DNA of 64,000 bases from Heloderma charlesbogerti (GCA_026122225.1 JANEZZ010002885.1:434001-498000); one strand, 5' to 3'. Counted from the first letter of the stretch, positions 41,970 to 52,031 are shown. Numbers and translations are program-made. The notes: generated by a model from the letters alone, not told the origin.

Positions 41970-43724
41970 AAGCATCTTCGGGCTCTTGGCAGGGGCAGAG
42001 GTGGGCCAGGTGCTGCTGTCACTAGCAGCACCATTAGGCAGGCTGGCTCTCCCCTAGTCCGGATTGTGCATCCTGGTGCAGTAGGGCAGCAGTAGGGCTC
42101 CTCCTGTTCGAGGAGGCTGACAGAGGCAGCAGCAGTAGCACTCTTGCCAAAGGAGGAGCAGCATCTCCTCCTGCAGTGGAATTGGGGAGCCCGCTGATGG
42201 ACATTAGGTCAGAGGTGTCTGATGTCCTCAGAGTGGTGGAGGGCGAAGAGGAGGAGATCTTCCAGGGTGTGGAGGAGGAGGAGCAGCAGGCAGAAGCTCC
42301 AGCACCCGGCCCCTCTTCCATCGTTCCCCTCGCGCGTGTGGTGACCCCCGAGACTCAAGGCATGCAGTCTGTGTCTCCTCCACCGAAATGTCAGGGCAGC
42401 ATCTAGGGATGTACGAAAGTCACTTACCTTTTCGCGGATTGATTCGTGGGAGGGGAGGCACTCCGTCCCTCCCTCCAGAATCCTCGACAGGGGGGAGGCG
42501 ATCCATTCCTCTCCCCCAGAATCCTGCCCGGCTGGCTCCGCTTTGCAGTGGCTCTGCAGAGCAGCGAGCCAGGGCCGTCCACAGCTGGAGTTCCAGCTGC
42601 GGACTGGCTGGTGCAGACGCAAATGGTGGCCATTTGCGTCCAGCCAGGCTGCCGTCATTTGCATCCAGCCAGGCTGCCGTGATAGGCTACGTAAGTATTT
42701 ACATAGCCTATCACAGCAAGCCAAGCAAAAAAAAAGGCATACGCAAATGGCAGCGGCTACAGCGGCCGCCATTTGCGTTCCCTATTTTTCGCCGATTTAG
42801 CCTACATAAATATTTACGTAGGCTATTACTGCGAAAAAAAAGGGGAACGCAAATAGCGTAGTGGGCGCTATTTGCGTTCCTTTTTTTTCCCGCCGTAATA
42901 GCTTACGTAAATATTTATGTAGGCTAAAATGGCGGGGGGGGGGAAGGAATGCAAATAGTGCCCACTACGCTATTTGTGTTCCCCTTTTTTTTCACCATAA
43001 TAGCCTATGTAAATATTTACGTAGGCTAAAACAGCAAAAAATAGGGAATGCAAATGGCGGCCGCCGTAGCCACCACCATTTGCATACGCCGGTTTTTTGT
43101 TTTTGTTTTTTGCTTGGCTTGCCATGATAGGCTATGTAAATACTTACATAGCCTATCACGGCAAAGACCAGGATGCAAATGGCAGCCGCGGCAGCCGGTC
43201 GAAAGACCAGCCGCTGCTGCCGTCCGGAACATCCGCCCCAGGTAAGCTTCATCCTGGGGGGAATCCGCGGGGGGGGGCAGGCTGTTCCGCCACGGATTTC
43301 GGGGGGCTGAATGCCAGTGCATTCGGCCTCACTGAAATCCGTGGCGGAATTCTCCGCCATCCCTAGCAGCATCATGTGGGATCACCTTGAGGTGGGAGTG
43401 GATCCCACCACTGCCATCTCCCACCACTGCATGGCGTCTCTGAGCAGAGGGAAACAGCCAGGGCACTACAGCACCAGCAGGCTGCTCCTGCACTTAAGGA
43501 GGCAGCACCAATTGGTCTTTCTCAGGGAAGAGGCCCCCACATCCTACCAGGCAGGCAGCAGGGACAAGCAGAAGGCTGGTATTGCCACCGGAACTCCTGC
43601 AAGATCTCCATCTCTCACCCCCAAGAGGCTTAGGCAGGCCACCATGGAGGAGGTGGGGGGGGGAAGCTCAAGTCAATGTGCCCGCCTGGCAGGGTTGCTG
43701 TCTTTGTTTGCTTCCTGCTGACCA
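41970..43724 (+). pseudogene. hAT transposase N-terminal remnant with BED-type zinc finger
   Basis: The first piece (41970-42095) encodes MKHLRALGRGRGGPG... and stops early; a second frame (42176-42403) is acidic (EGEEEEIFQ). After the nested hAT-PAL, a frame continues from 43374 with MWDHLEVGVDPTTA, HCMASLSRGKQ and LLLHLRRQH, the layout of a BED zinc finger (W/H start, C-x2-C, HLRRQH). The first zinc Cys appears lost (SHHC where C-x2-C is expected). The frame runs on to a stop near 43721. BED fingers bind the transposon ends in hAT transposases (established). No RNase H-like core follows. The 8-bp duplication shows the frame was continuous across the insertion point. Confidence 0.7.
42404..43365 (+). 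mobile_element. hAT-PAL copy 5, long subfamily II, inside the BED finger
   Basis: Perfect 8-bp duplication GCAGCATC (42396-42403 and 43366-43373). Hairpins: TGATAGGCTACGTAAGT (42680-42713), ACGCAAATGGCAGC/GCCGCCATTTGCGT (42741-42778), TAGCCTACATAAATA (42798-42825), GGAACGCAAATAGCG and inverse (42843-42880), AGCTTACGTAAATATT (about 42899-42926), a mirrored set at about 42948-43085, and TGATAGGCTATGTAAAT (about 43125-43160). Then come GGCAGCCGGTCGAAAGACC and the right-end hairpin CCACGGATTT...AAATCCGTGG. AGGTAAGC is at about 43239. It is the same arrangement as 52705-53571. Confidence 0.92.
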
Positions 43725-43729
43725 GCCAG

Positions 43730-44429
43730 TGTTTTCCCAGCAATTCAGCCAAAGAGATCCTGAGGTCATCAGCTGTGATTCTGACTAGTACTAGGGGAAA
43801 GGGGTTATTTAATTTGCACTTCAAAGAAACTGACAGCAGAGATTAGGGATAGTGACCTCCTCCTAATCACTGCTTAAACACCTAACTTAACTTCTCTGAT
43901 TATCTCTTTATGACCTTTGGTTTGAGTTTCTGAGAACAGCACATTTTACATGTGCATAGCACAAAAGCTACTGGACCAAACTGTCTGAAATTTGGCAGGT
44001 GAGATCCTCTCCATGGGGACTGAGAGGTTCCCAAGTTTAATGCACTTCTGTGGAAAGAGTGAAAAGTTATAGCTCTTTGCTTTGAGCATTTTTGTGGGAA
44101 AAAAATCAAATTTTAACTCCAGCTAGCTGAAAAACCACTGGGCCAAACTGTCTGAAATTTAGCAAGTGGAGTCCCTGCCAGAGGGGGCTGAGATTTCCCC
44201 GGATTTCATGTATGTGTCATAAAAATTGAAAATGCTATGCCATTTGTGTTTTCCCATGCAAGTTACTAGGGAAATGCCCCAAACAAGTGATCTGGATATC
44301 CGAATCTCACTTAGGGTCTGGATCCAAGTCGAAGCACAGGAGGTCCAAATCAGTCCAAAGTGGAGTGGGGCTGCTTTGGAAGATCCAAAGCGGCATCCAA
44401 AGTGGAGCAAGGATCCATGCACAGCCCTA
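43730..44429. repeat. 3' region of the large hAT with two internal sub-repeats
   Basis: CCAAACTGTCTGAAATTT, GG/AGTCCCTGCC-type and GGGGACTGAGAGG/GGGGGCTGAGATT blocks occur twice (about 43972-44100 and 44135-44260), i.e. a diverged ~165-bp duplication before the right end. Confidence 0.65.
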
Positions 44430-44726
44430 CCTTTTAGAGGTTTGTTAAATTGTAGGGTTTTGCTGTGGGGAAAGCAGGTATCTTTGGACTATTCTTTTTC
44501 TTGTTAAAGAACAAGTCGAAAAGAATTTTTTAAAAAGCACAACGTTAACCACTTTTATATCCCACTGTGTTTCATTGAGAGAGCATAAATTTCTCCAGTT
44601 GAAATCAATGGCGTTTCAATTTGCTTAAGTTTGGTTGAATTTCCTTGAGCTTGGTTAGATTGTGCTCAGTGTATGAACAGTTCCAGACTGCACAGGCATG
44701 GAACGGAGATGAATGTCTGCTCATTG

Positions 44727-44938
44727 TGGCAGGTCTGTAGCTCAGTGGCAGAGCACCTGCAAAAGTGAGAATGACCCTGGCTGAGAATGACCCTGCCTGA
44801 AATGAAAAGAAGAATGAGAATGACCCTGGCTGAAATGACCCTGGCTGAGAATGACCCTGGCTGAAATGCAGAACCACGGTCAGTAAGTATAGACAGACAA
44901 TACTGAACTAAATGGACCAATGGACTAGCATGGTATAT
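44727..44938 (+). mobile_element. tRNA-derived SINE with internal tandem expansion
   Basis: The A box is intact (GTAGCTCAGTGGCAGAGCAC). Where the B box and body should be, the sequence is a tandem array of GAGAATGACCCTGGCTGA / AATGACCCTGGCTGA units (44767-44872, about six). The normal SINE 3' part then resumes: ACAATACTGAACTAAATGG, ACCAATGGACTAGCATGGTA. Confidence 0.75.
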
Positions 44939-44952
44939 TATTGTTGTTGTTG

Positions 44953-44996
<44 letters not shown>

Positions 44997-44998
44997 TC
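44939..44998. repeat. (TTG)n/(ATT)n microsatellite
   Basis: Four GTT-type units followed by about 14 ATT units, at the junction of the SINE tail and the LINE tail on the other strand. Confidence 0.95.
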
Positions 44999-45300
44999 AT
45001 TTCTATACCACCTCACAGCTGGACCTCTCCAGGCAATTTACCACAATTCATAAGAAATACATGAACAATACAAAAAAATACAACACAATAAAAACAGTCT
45101 AAGAAGATTTAACACTCAAAAATTAAAACAGGATAAACTGCTAAAAAACAAATTTAAATAAACTACATTTTCCCGAATAGACCTTTTCAAAACAGCAGAC
45201 ATAGATGCCACATCATATGCCATCAAATGCCTAGGAGTACAGAGTGGTGCCAAAAAGATGACAGTGTCGATGCCAGGAGGTTCTCAGTGTGTCCAGGGCC
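44999..45300 (-). mobile_element. L2-type LINE 3' end
   Basis: Reverse layout: the ATT microsatellite tail, TTCTATACCACCTCACAGC, CCAGGCAATTTACCAC, then an A-rich UTR complement and CCTTTTCAAAACAGCAGACA. It matches other L2 tails. Confidence 0.6.
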
Positions 45301-45869
45301 ACCAATGGGAAGGTCATCCCTTGTTGCCATCTTCTGAGCCTCCATTGGAGGTGGCACTCATAGGAAGACCCCAGATGTTGATCATAGCGTCCAGGTCGGG
45401 AGAAGCATTCCATCAGGTACTGCAGTCCTGAGCCGTGTAAAGTTGTGTTCCTAATGTCACAGATATTGTTCAATAGGTCTCATAAGAGGGAAGCATCATA
45501 TTTTACAATTGTTGTGGGAATTTACAATTGTTGTAGTGTTTTCTATGACAAACAAGTCAAGTGTGGACCAATGACGTTTCCCAGACATGTGTACATGGAT
45601 GATTGAAGATGGTGTACCTGAATATGTTTCTTCCACAATTTACATGGTTGGTGTGGAAAGTACTGAATAACACTGATGTTTTCCTGATATGAAACACTGG
45701 CCCATAGCCTCAGAAAAGCACACATCAGTATCACTACAGCACTGGCTTCACTTCTGAATTGGTTTCAGATTTTGGCTGGTGTTCTCCTAAAGCCCTGCGG
45801 CCACCCAGGAAAAATGGTTTGCCAGTGATGGTAATGCAACAGAAAAGCAACAACTGTGTATATCACATA
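45301..45869. other. No assignable feature
   Basis: Only a short direct repeat, TTTACAATTGTTGT twice at about 45500-45535, stands out. Confidence 0.4.
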
Positions 45870-46052
45870 TAATAGGAAGCTGCCTTATACTGAATCAGGC
45901 CAATTGGTCCACATTGTGTTGTCCACTTGGAATGGCAATGGCTCTCCAAGGTTTCAGACAGGGGACTTTTCCAGTTCTTTCTGGAGATTCAACCTGGGGC
46001 CTTTTCCATTCAAAGTACATGGGTACCATTGAGCTACAGCCCTTCCCCAAGG
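45870..46052 (-). mobile_element. tRNA-derived SINE
   Basis: Inverse order: ATAGGAAGCTGCCTTATACT tail, GGCCAATTGGTCCA, GGCTCTCCAAGGTTTCAGAC, AGATTCAACCTGGGGCC (B box complement) and ACCATTGAGCTACAGCCC (A box complement). Near full length. Confidence 0.85.
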
Positions 46053-46535
46053 AAGGCACCCCACCCCCAAGGGCCTTAGTTGCATGGTCTTGAGCTTAAT
46101 AGGAAGGCAACCCAACTCCCTGAGACACCAAGCCACAGGGAAGACAGAAGTCCTTCCATATGTTTGAAAATATATCCTCAATACAAGACATAAGACATAA
46201 TCCTGAAAGACTAAAACTCTGACAGAGAGATATGTGGATAACATCTCTGCTGTTCCCCAACCAGTCAATAAATGAAGGATCCATAATAAAAAGTTGTACT
46301 CAAAGGACAGTCAACAAGCTAAGGAAATGTGTCTGACTTAAATAATTCAGAATGTGAGATAGAGAGATCTCAATAAGATGCTTTTATTATGTTCTGTATC
46401 ATTTCCTGTGGGAAAAAAACATGCCATTTAATTTAGGACACATTTCTTTGTTAACAACTCGGGGGGGGGGGGATGTTAAACCAGAAAATAACAACAGGAA
46501 GCAGTCCAATATGACAAAGAAATAGGGCCTAGGCG
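46053..46535. other. No assignable feature; poly-G run
   Basis: A poly-G run is at 46461-46472. Nothing else is supportable. Confidence 0.35.
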
Positions 46536-46545
46536 CGCACACGCA

Positions 46546-46585
<40 letters not shown>

Positions 46586-46586
46586 A
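46536..46586. repeat. (CA)n-(GA)n compound microsatellite
   Basis: CA repeats run directly into GA repeats. Confidence 0.95.
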
Positions 46587-47096
46587 TCCTGAGACCAACC
46601 CAAATATTAACATCAAACATGTACAAGCATTGATAGTTATGGTGTCATATTATGGGAAACAGAAATATAGATGGAAAACATCTGGGTTCAAAGTGCATAA
46701 CCTCATAACATGGCTTAATGGCACATATGTTGTAGTTATGATTTGCCCCATCCAAGCCACTTTGTCCTGGAATGTTCAGGGATTCAGAATTTTGCTTCAG
46801 ATAAACATACTTGGGACAAAAGCATAGAAAGCTTGGGTTATATGAGCTGGAAGCCCAATTAAAACAATCACTTCAATCCAACAATATCCTAGCAGTGTGG
46901 CAAAGGGTGAAAACAACCAACCAGTTATCGTAACATTGTGTGCATGCAACCACTTAGTAAGTCTGTTATCCATATCATTTTGCCAAGTGGTAAACATAAT
47001 TTTGTCACATACCAGGTACAGATGTATTATGGTAAGGTGTGTGGCAAAACACTTCTCTGTCACCATGCGCAGAGTTCTCTTGACCACAAGAGCTTC
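46587..47096. other. No assignable feature
   Basis: Open frames on both strands of 60-96 codons, without motifs. Confidence 0.35.
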
Positions 47097-47461
47097 CTAG
47101 AATGGCCACTTGTGAATCACTCAAAAAGTAGGACAAAAGAGGACACCAATTTGCATAAAATATGAAAGAGAGAGAGGGAGAGAGAGAGAGTTTGTATAAG
47201 CAGACAGACAGAAATTTAGAAATTAGTACAATTTAAATAGAAATGCAGTACATCTCACCATAGTGTGGAAGACTGTGACCAGGTGACCTGTGTGCCTTGC
47301 TCAGTCAACAACAGCTGTCCAGGTGCTGTTAATGGGCAACTTCAAGGCCCATCAAGCTCTTCCCTCTGATGGTCCTTTATCTTTAAACTGGACTTGGACT
47401 GGACAGCCTTCAAAATAGAGGACTGTCCTCCTCTGTAAAAGAGGACATATGGCCACCCTAG
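47097..47461 (-). mobile_element. Repeat Z copy 3 (reverse)
   Basis: Reverse copy of the 23.16- and 26.54-kb repeats: GGACAAAAGAGGACACCAAT, CATCTCACCATAGTGTGG, CAACTTCAAGGCCC, GAGGACTGTCCTCC, ending GACATATGGCCACCCTA. A GA-rich run (47166-47190) is an added microsatellite. Confidence 0.65.
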
Positions 47462-47984
47462 CTCAGCTTCCCCATTCACTTCAATAGAAGGAGCAGCCCA
47501 GGTTGTAGCTTATGGAAACTAACATAAGGTTCCTATTGCCAGATAAAGGAATAACTCATTATATTTGGGTTGGCAACCTAGATCTCTGCTGCTGCAACAG
47601 CTACTATCACTCCTGCTGCATTTGATCCCACACCTCCTACAAAACACAGGTGTTCCATTCAGCAGATAAATGGCCATAGCTCAGCAGCAGAGGACATGTC
47701 CTACCCCTCCCACTTTAAGAAAAAAAATGCATGTTCTTACTGGCAGCAGCTGGGATTGCTGTGAAATCGGTTTCTGTTGGTGCCTGAAAACTGTGGTTCA
47801 AATGAGTTGTTTAGTGTGTTGGAGCTCAGACCTCACCTCTGCTTTGTACTCAGTCTTCTGTGTAGGTCACTTGTCCTGCCTCCCAAGCAGCCATTTTGTG
47901 GTGCTCCCCAGGACAATTTCTCAAATTGCCAAATGTGTCCACTGCCCAAAAAGGTTGCCTACTCCTGCTTTGTACAACAATCTT
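47462..47984. other. Mostly unassigned; possible SINE-head scrap
   Basis: GGCCATAGCTCAGCAGCAGAG (about 47672-47692) resembles a tRNA-like A box, but no body or tail follows. Confidence 0.3.
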
Positions 47985-48060
47985 GCTAGAGCTAAGCAGG
48001 TCTGGTTATGGTCAGTCCTTGGATGAGAGACTGTTTGAAACCCTCTGTTGCCTCCATGAT
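47985..48060 (+). mobile_element. 5S rRNA-derived fragment (SINE3-like)
   Basis: AGAGCTAAGCAGGTCTGGTT, GTCAGTCCTTGGATGAGAGA and CTGTTTGAAACCC align in order with the A box (AAGCTAAGCAGGGTCGGGCC) and C box (TTAGTACTTGGATGGGAGAC) of 5S rRNA. It is too diverged and lacks the 5' half of 5S, so it is a relic of a 5S-derived SINE or a 5S pseudogene. Confidence 0.6.
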
Positions 48061-48639
48061 TGGATTAAGATGGGTCCTCCTTCTTTCCTAACCCTTCCAC
48101 TAACTGTGTGTTTGTACATGTATAACTAAGATAACTGAAACAACCATCTAAAAGCAAGCATTAAAAAAACCCAGGAAATAAACAGCAGCAATAAAACCAG
48201 TAATAAAAATGGCAATAAAGAATATTAAAACCATAACAAAAAGAAATCTATCAACAGCACATCAAAGGCTTTGGAGTCTTTCTGAAAAAGGCAGATCTTG
48301 TATTTCTTTTTTTCTTCCTGAAAGCAGAGAGAGGGCTTCTCACAAGTAAGCCTTCCATATGTATACAATATATGTGAAGCGTGACACAATGCTGCTGGCC
48401 CCACCCCCAACATGCGGTCCCAACATCTGTGCATTCAGCCTGCTGGCAAGGTGAGCTTATGTATGTGTACACTCAATGCCTGTGAGCTCGTCACTGAATC
48501 AGGAACCCCAAAAGTCCAGAGTTCTCTATCAGGTGGAGAGCCTCCATATGTACAGCTGTCCATGCACAGACTCTCCTTACCGATATCTTGCTGAATGTGT
48601 GGAAATGTCAAAGGCAGAACGCTCGCATGGGGAGTGGTT
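48061..48639. other. No assignable feature
   Basis: Nothing recognisable besides A-rich runs. Confidence 0.3.
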
Positions 48640-48840
48640 TGCCCTGAAATATGCAGGTCTCAGGTTGTATAGGGCTTTAAAGGCCAGAATCAGCCCTTGG
48701 ATTGGTAACTGGAAGCCAGGGCAATCACTGCCAGAGGAACTGTTGTCTATATTCCCACCTGCCCAGCCAGTGAGGTGATAGATTGTGATATTCTGTACCA
48801 CTTGCAACTTTTAAACTCTCTTCCAGGGCACACACATGCA
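48640..48840. mobile_element. L2-type LINE internal fragment
   Basis: GTATAGGGCTTTAAAGGCCA, GGATTGGTAACTGGAAGCC and TTCTGTACCACTTGCAACTT resemble a conserved internal L2-like block common in squamate repeats (from memory). The orientation is not asserted. Confidence 0.45.
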
Positions 48841-49084
48841 CACCATAACGCTCATGAAAATAGCCAATCCTTGAGGGAATATGGAGGAGAAGGGCAAGTC
48901 CCCAATTATCTAGGAAGAAGTGTAGCTGAAAACCAAATGTAATTGATACACATTGCTAAAAAGCACTTCTGGCCATGGCTGCCACCTCTTCTTTAGCAGG
49001 AAAAATGGCCACAGGAACACCCCAGATTTTGAAATGATGCAGCTTATCTTAACTAGTCTAGACCTGTGAAAATATGATGTATGG

Positions 49085-49295
49085 ATACTATTTTTGTGGT
49101 GGTGGTTGTCTTTTAATGTTTTGATATTTTTACAATTTTAATATTGATGATTTAATTATATTTTTAACTTTTGTACACTTGTATTTATATTTCTATTTAT
49201 AGGTTTTAATAGTATAAGTTTTAATGTTGTAAAGCCACCTTGAGTTCCAGTATTGGGGAAAAAGTGGGATATAAATAAATATCATCATCATCTTG
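49085..49295 (+). mobile_element. L2-type LINE 3' tail
   Basis: T-rich UTR, AAAGCCACCTTGAGTTCC, AAAGTGGGATATAAATAAAT and (ATC)n at the end. Confidence 0.65.
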
Positions 49296-49353
49296 CAGGA
49301 CTGAGAAAACCTTGGCCAAACGAGATTCAAGTATATACAATGGGGGCGGGGGA

Positions 49354-49758
49354 TAGGGATGTCGAAGGAATCTGGTTAGAGGGTGGAGCTCGATGAGCTT
49401 TCGTTGGCACAGCCCCCCAGAGTCCGCTCTGCCTTCCACCAGCTGGCCCAGCTTGGTCTACAGTGAGTCAGGCCAGCTGGTGGATTTTCTTTTTGTACGT
49501 GTGCAAAATAGACATTTGTACAAAATCGGCCACAATGTGCACAGCTTAAACAAATTACATAAATCGTGGTTGGCATTTGCACAAATTATGCAAATCACAG
49601 CCGCAATTTGCACAAAAATCTGTTTACACAAATTTTTAAAAATCTGAAAAGTTCCCAGATTTTCGGAAAAACTCACAGCTTGTTGGAGCTGTTGGGGGCT
49701 TACCATGGAAATCTGATAAGCCCCCAACAGCCAGATCTCCTGGCAACGCACATCCCTA
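49354..49758. mobile_element. hAT-like element, second TAGGGATG family
   Basis: Starts TAGGGATGTCG and ends CACATCCCTA, but the interior is unlike hAT-PAL: A/T-rich words such as GCATTTGCACAAATTATGC and CAATTTGCACAAA, and a hairpin TGTTGGGGGCTTACC/TAAGCCCCCAACA near the right end. A relative lies at 53734-54016. No clear target duplication was seen. Confidence 0.6.
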
Positions 49759-49785
49759 CTGGAGACCCTCTCGGTGTTATTGGAC

Positions 49786-49885
49786 TCCATAGTCCAATAA
49801 CAGTCCTAGCCAGCATGGCCAATGGTCAGGGATAATGGGAGTTGTAGTCAAAGAACATCCGGAAGGCCACAGGTTCCACAACCTT
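49786..49885. mobile_element. Fragment of the 21.16-kb palindromic MITE family
   Basis: CCAGCATGGCCAATGGTCAG and AATGGGAGTTGTAGTC, ending CACAGGTTCCACAACC. Confidence 0.55.
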
Positions 49886-50770
49886 GATACAGAGGAACTC
49901 AAACTAGATCCAAGAACAGAGAAGAAAGCCTGCCCTGTAGATGAGGGAACAGCCTAACCCTTTAACAGAACAGAAGCAAACAGCCTCCGCTCCCCATAAT
50001 GTTCCTCTTTAAACCCTGGTTGCAGAACTTAAACCTATAGAGGTTGGTCAGAACATAGCAACTCGCTGCATTGCAAGAACTGGAATGCTTTTCCAAAATT
50101 TGCTATGGGTAATTTGGTCTAAACCACCATGTGTAATATGAATTAAAAAAAACAGGAAATCAGGGACTTGAAGTGGAACTAGTCTTGATTTTTAAAAAGC
50201 AATAGCCTTAGGAACTCAATAAAAAAAAGCCATTTACGTCATGGAGATATATTCAGAAAGATATTATACATACGGGGCCAGTGTCAAGGGCAAGCATTGT
50301 TGGTCACCTGCCAAGAGCCCACACACCAGCAGGGACCCAGTGACGATTGCTTCTCCTTTTCATCATTGCAGCATGCACGTTCAACTCCCTCTTGCTCTGA
50401 CCCAGACAACGGTGGTAGTGAGAAGGAGAACAGTAGAAGCCACGCTGACTTGGATCTGTCAATCCACTGTATCTATTTTTGGTTTTGTCTCACAACTGAG
50501 ATCTGAGCTCTACACCAAAACTTTTTCTCCTGCTTTTCTACTACATGACCTCTAGGTGGCACTGTGCTATAACAGAATAACAAAGTTACAGAAGTAGAAG
50601 AATACATTTTCTTTCGCTTCCAGAAATAATATTCCATTTTCCCTACTCTAAATAAAAACTGGAAAAGTGCTCTTAAAAAACAGAAGTGAACCTGGATGGT
50701 CACGAGTCATCTAAGAACCTGTAAACAACCATGAGTAAGGAATGATGAGTGCACAATAAATGCTTGGGTA
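49886..50770. other. No assignable feature
   Basis: Frames up to 104 codons at 50241-50555 have no motif. Confidence 0.35.
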
Positions 50771-51250
50771 GAAAAGCTCTCACTCCCTGGCTCTGCCTGT
50801 CAAGCAAAGAGGTGGTATGAATGATGAGGAAGAGGATGAGGAGCAAGAGCAGCTGGAGATGATGGCAGTGAGAATGTAGATTCACTGAGGGTGAGGCTCA
50901 TTCAGGGTGTCTTGCCCAAGGGCCCTCAAACACCTGAAGCTGGCACTGTATGCATAGGTTGCTCCTCTCACTATATAGGGCCCCTTTAAAGGAAAAAAAG
51001 CAACAACTTGGATTTGCTGGCCTAATTTGCTGCTGCAATTCAGAGTTTTTGCCATATCACAGAAATATTTTCTGTTTCATTTTGCCATGTTAAGATGTGA
51101 ATCTATGCATGTTCAGACAGAAAAAGGCCTACTACTCCCAGCATGCCCCAGCATAGGATTACAACCTTAGTGACCGTTTTAATTATCCACTTGATTTAAT
51201 TTGATTTTGCAGCCCAACTGTACACAGCCCAACCTTCACAGAGGATTCAG
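50771..51250. other. Diverged repeats
   Basis: 50845-50950 shares GGTGTCTTGCCCAAGGGCCC (inverted) with 4840-4890. About 51095-51170 is a damaged copy of the 33.83-kb MITE (AGACAGAAAAAGGCCTACTA, GCATAGGATTACAACC). Confidence 0.4.
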
Positions 51251-51297
51251 GAGATCATAGAATCAATAGAATAGGGTTGGAAGGGCCGTCGAGTCAG
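51250..51297 (-). mobile_element. CR1 3' end scrap
   Basis: GATCATAGAATCAATAGAAT then AGGGTTGGAAGGGCCGTCGA is the complement of the last ~45 bp of CR1. Confidence 0.75.
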
Positions 51298-51815
51298 GTT
51301 TAAGGCTCCAGCTCTGCCATGATGTGGTATATTTATTCCTTGGTCAGAAAAGTTCTAATTCCTTCAGAAACCAAATTCTGCTTGAAGAAAAGAGGATTCT
51401 TAGAGCAGAATCACATGATCCAGCTTTCCCTGGCCAACACCACTTCAGACCATAGGTGAGGGATTGCATGATTGAATTCTTCCCGATGAAAAGGACTCCC
51501 TAAACCTAGAAGACTAGCATGTCAAGTGAGTAAACATTAGCCTAGACCCCTTCTCACTGATATGCTAGTGTTCGATATGCAGACAGTCCCCCCCCCATGA
51601 CAGAACATTCAAACATGACTGAGAGTTTCCCCCAACAGATCTGAAATGGTACAGCTTCACCATGTGAATCTGCTGCATGATTGATAAACCTTGTAACATA
51701 TGCTTGCTATATTAATGTATATCAATTAATGTATATTAATGTATATGCCTGCATTGTTAAGTGTAACCCAGGCAACTTATGGTTAAAGAATGTTTGAGAG
51801 TGAGTGAAAGGTGAG
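51298..51815. other. No assignable feature
   Basis: A triple TTAATGTATAT word lies at about 51713-51745; otherwise nothing. Confidence 0.35.
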
Positions 51816-51856
51816 AGGGGTGCGTGTGTGCGTGTGTGCGTGTGTGCGTGCGTGCA

Positions 51857-51890
<34 letters not shown>

Positions 51891-51891
51891 C
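51816..51891. repeat. (GTGC/GT)n-(GA)n microsatellite
   Basis: Imperfect GTGTGC units passing into GT and then GA repeats. Confidence 0.93.
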
Positions 51892-52029
51892 ATATTCTGA
51901 AGCTATAAAAGGAGAGAGCTGGCAGTCAGATAGGACCTTAGGAATTGAAGAATCTACATTTAGTTAGTGGGATTTAAGAAGGGGTAGAGTAGGTAGGTAA
52001 GTTAGGACTAGGTATTAATTTATTAATAA

Positions 52030-52031
52030 TA

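Larger units (their letters stand above)
40691..44429 (+). mobile_element. Large hAT element with transposase remnant, split by hAT-PAL
   Basis: Left end TTGGGCTGTGCACC and right end TGCACAGCCCTA; the flanks CCTTTTAA (40683-40690) and CCTTTTAG (44430-44437) are an 8-bp duplication with one mismatch. Net length without the nested hAT-PAL is about 2.77 kb. The 5' part contains a ~200-bp tandem duplication. The middle carries transposase N-terminal pieces. No hAT catalytic core or C-terminal dimerisation region is visible between 43721 and the right end, so it is internally deleted. A separate 5' end of the same family (TAGGGCTGTGCACC) is at 58402. Confidence 0.8.

Noticed and set aside
42241..42390. 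Acidic coiled-coil host protein exon
   Set aside because: The GAGGAGGAG-rich frame belongs to the hAT transposase remnant, as shown by its continuity with the BED-finger frame across the hAT-PAL insertion.
40076..43365. hAT-PAL mobilised by the large hAT at 40691-44429
   Set aside because: Both start with TAGGG-like ends, but the next bases differ (TAGGGATGTACGAAAG versus TTGGGCTGTGCACC). The ends are too different to infer a shared transposase.
49354..49758. Eleventh hAT-PAL copy
   Set aside because: It has TAGGGATG/CATCCCTA ends, but the interior lacks all hAT-PAL hairpin types and matches 53734-54016 instead. It was placed in a separate family.
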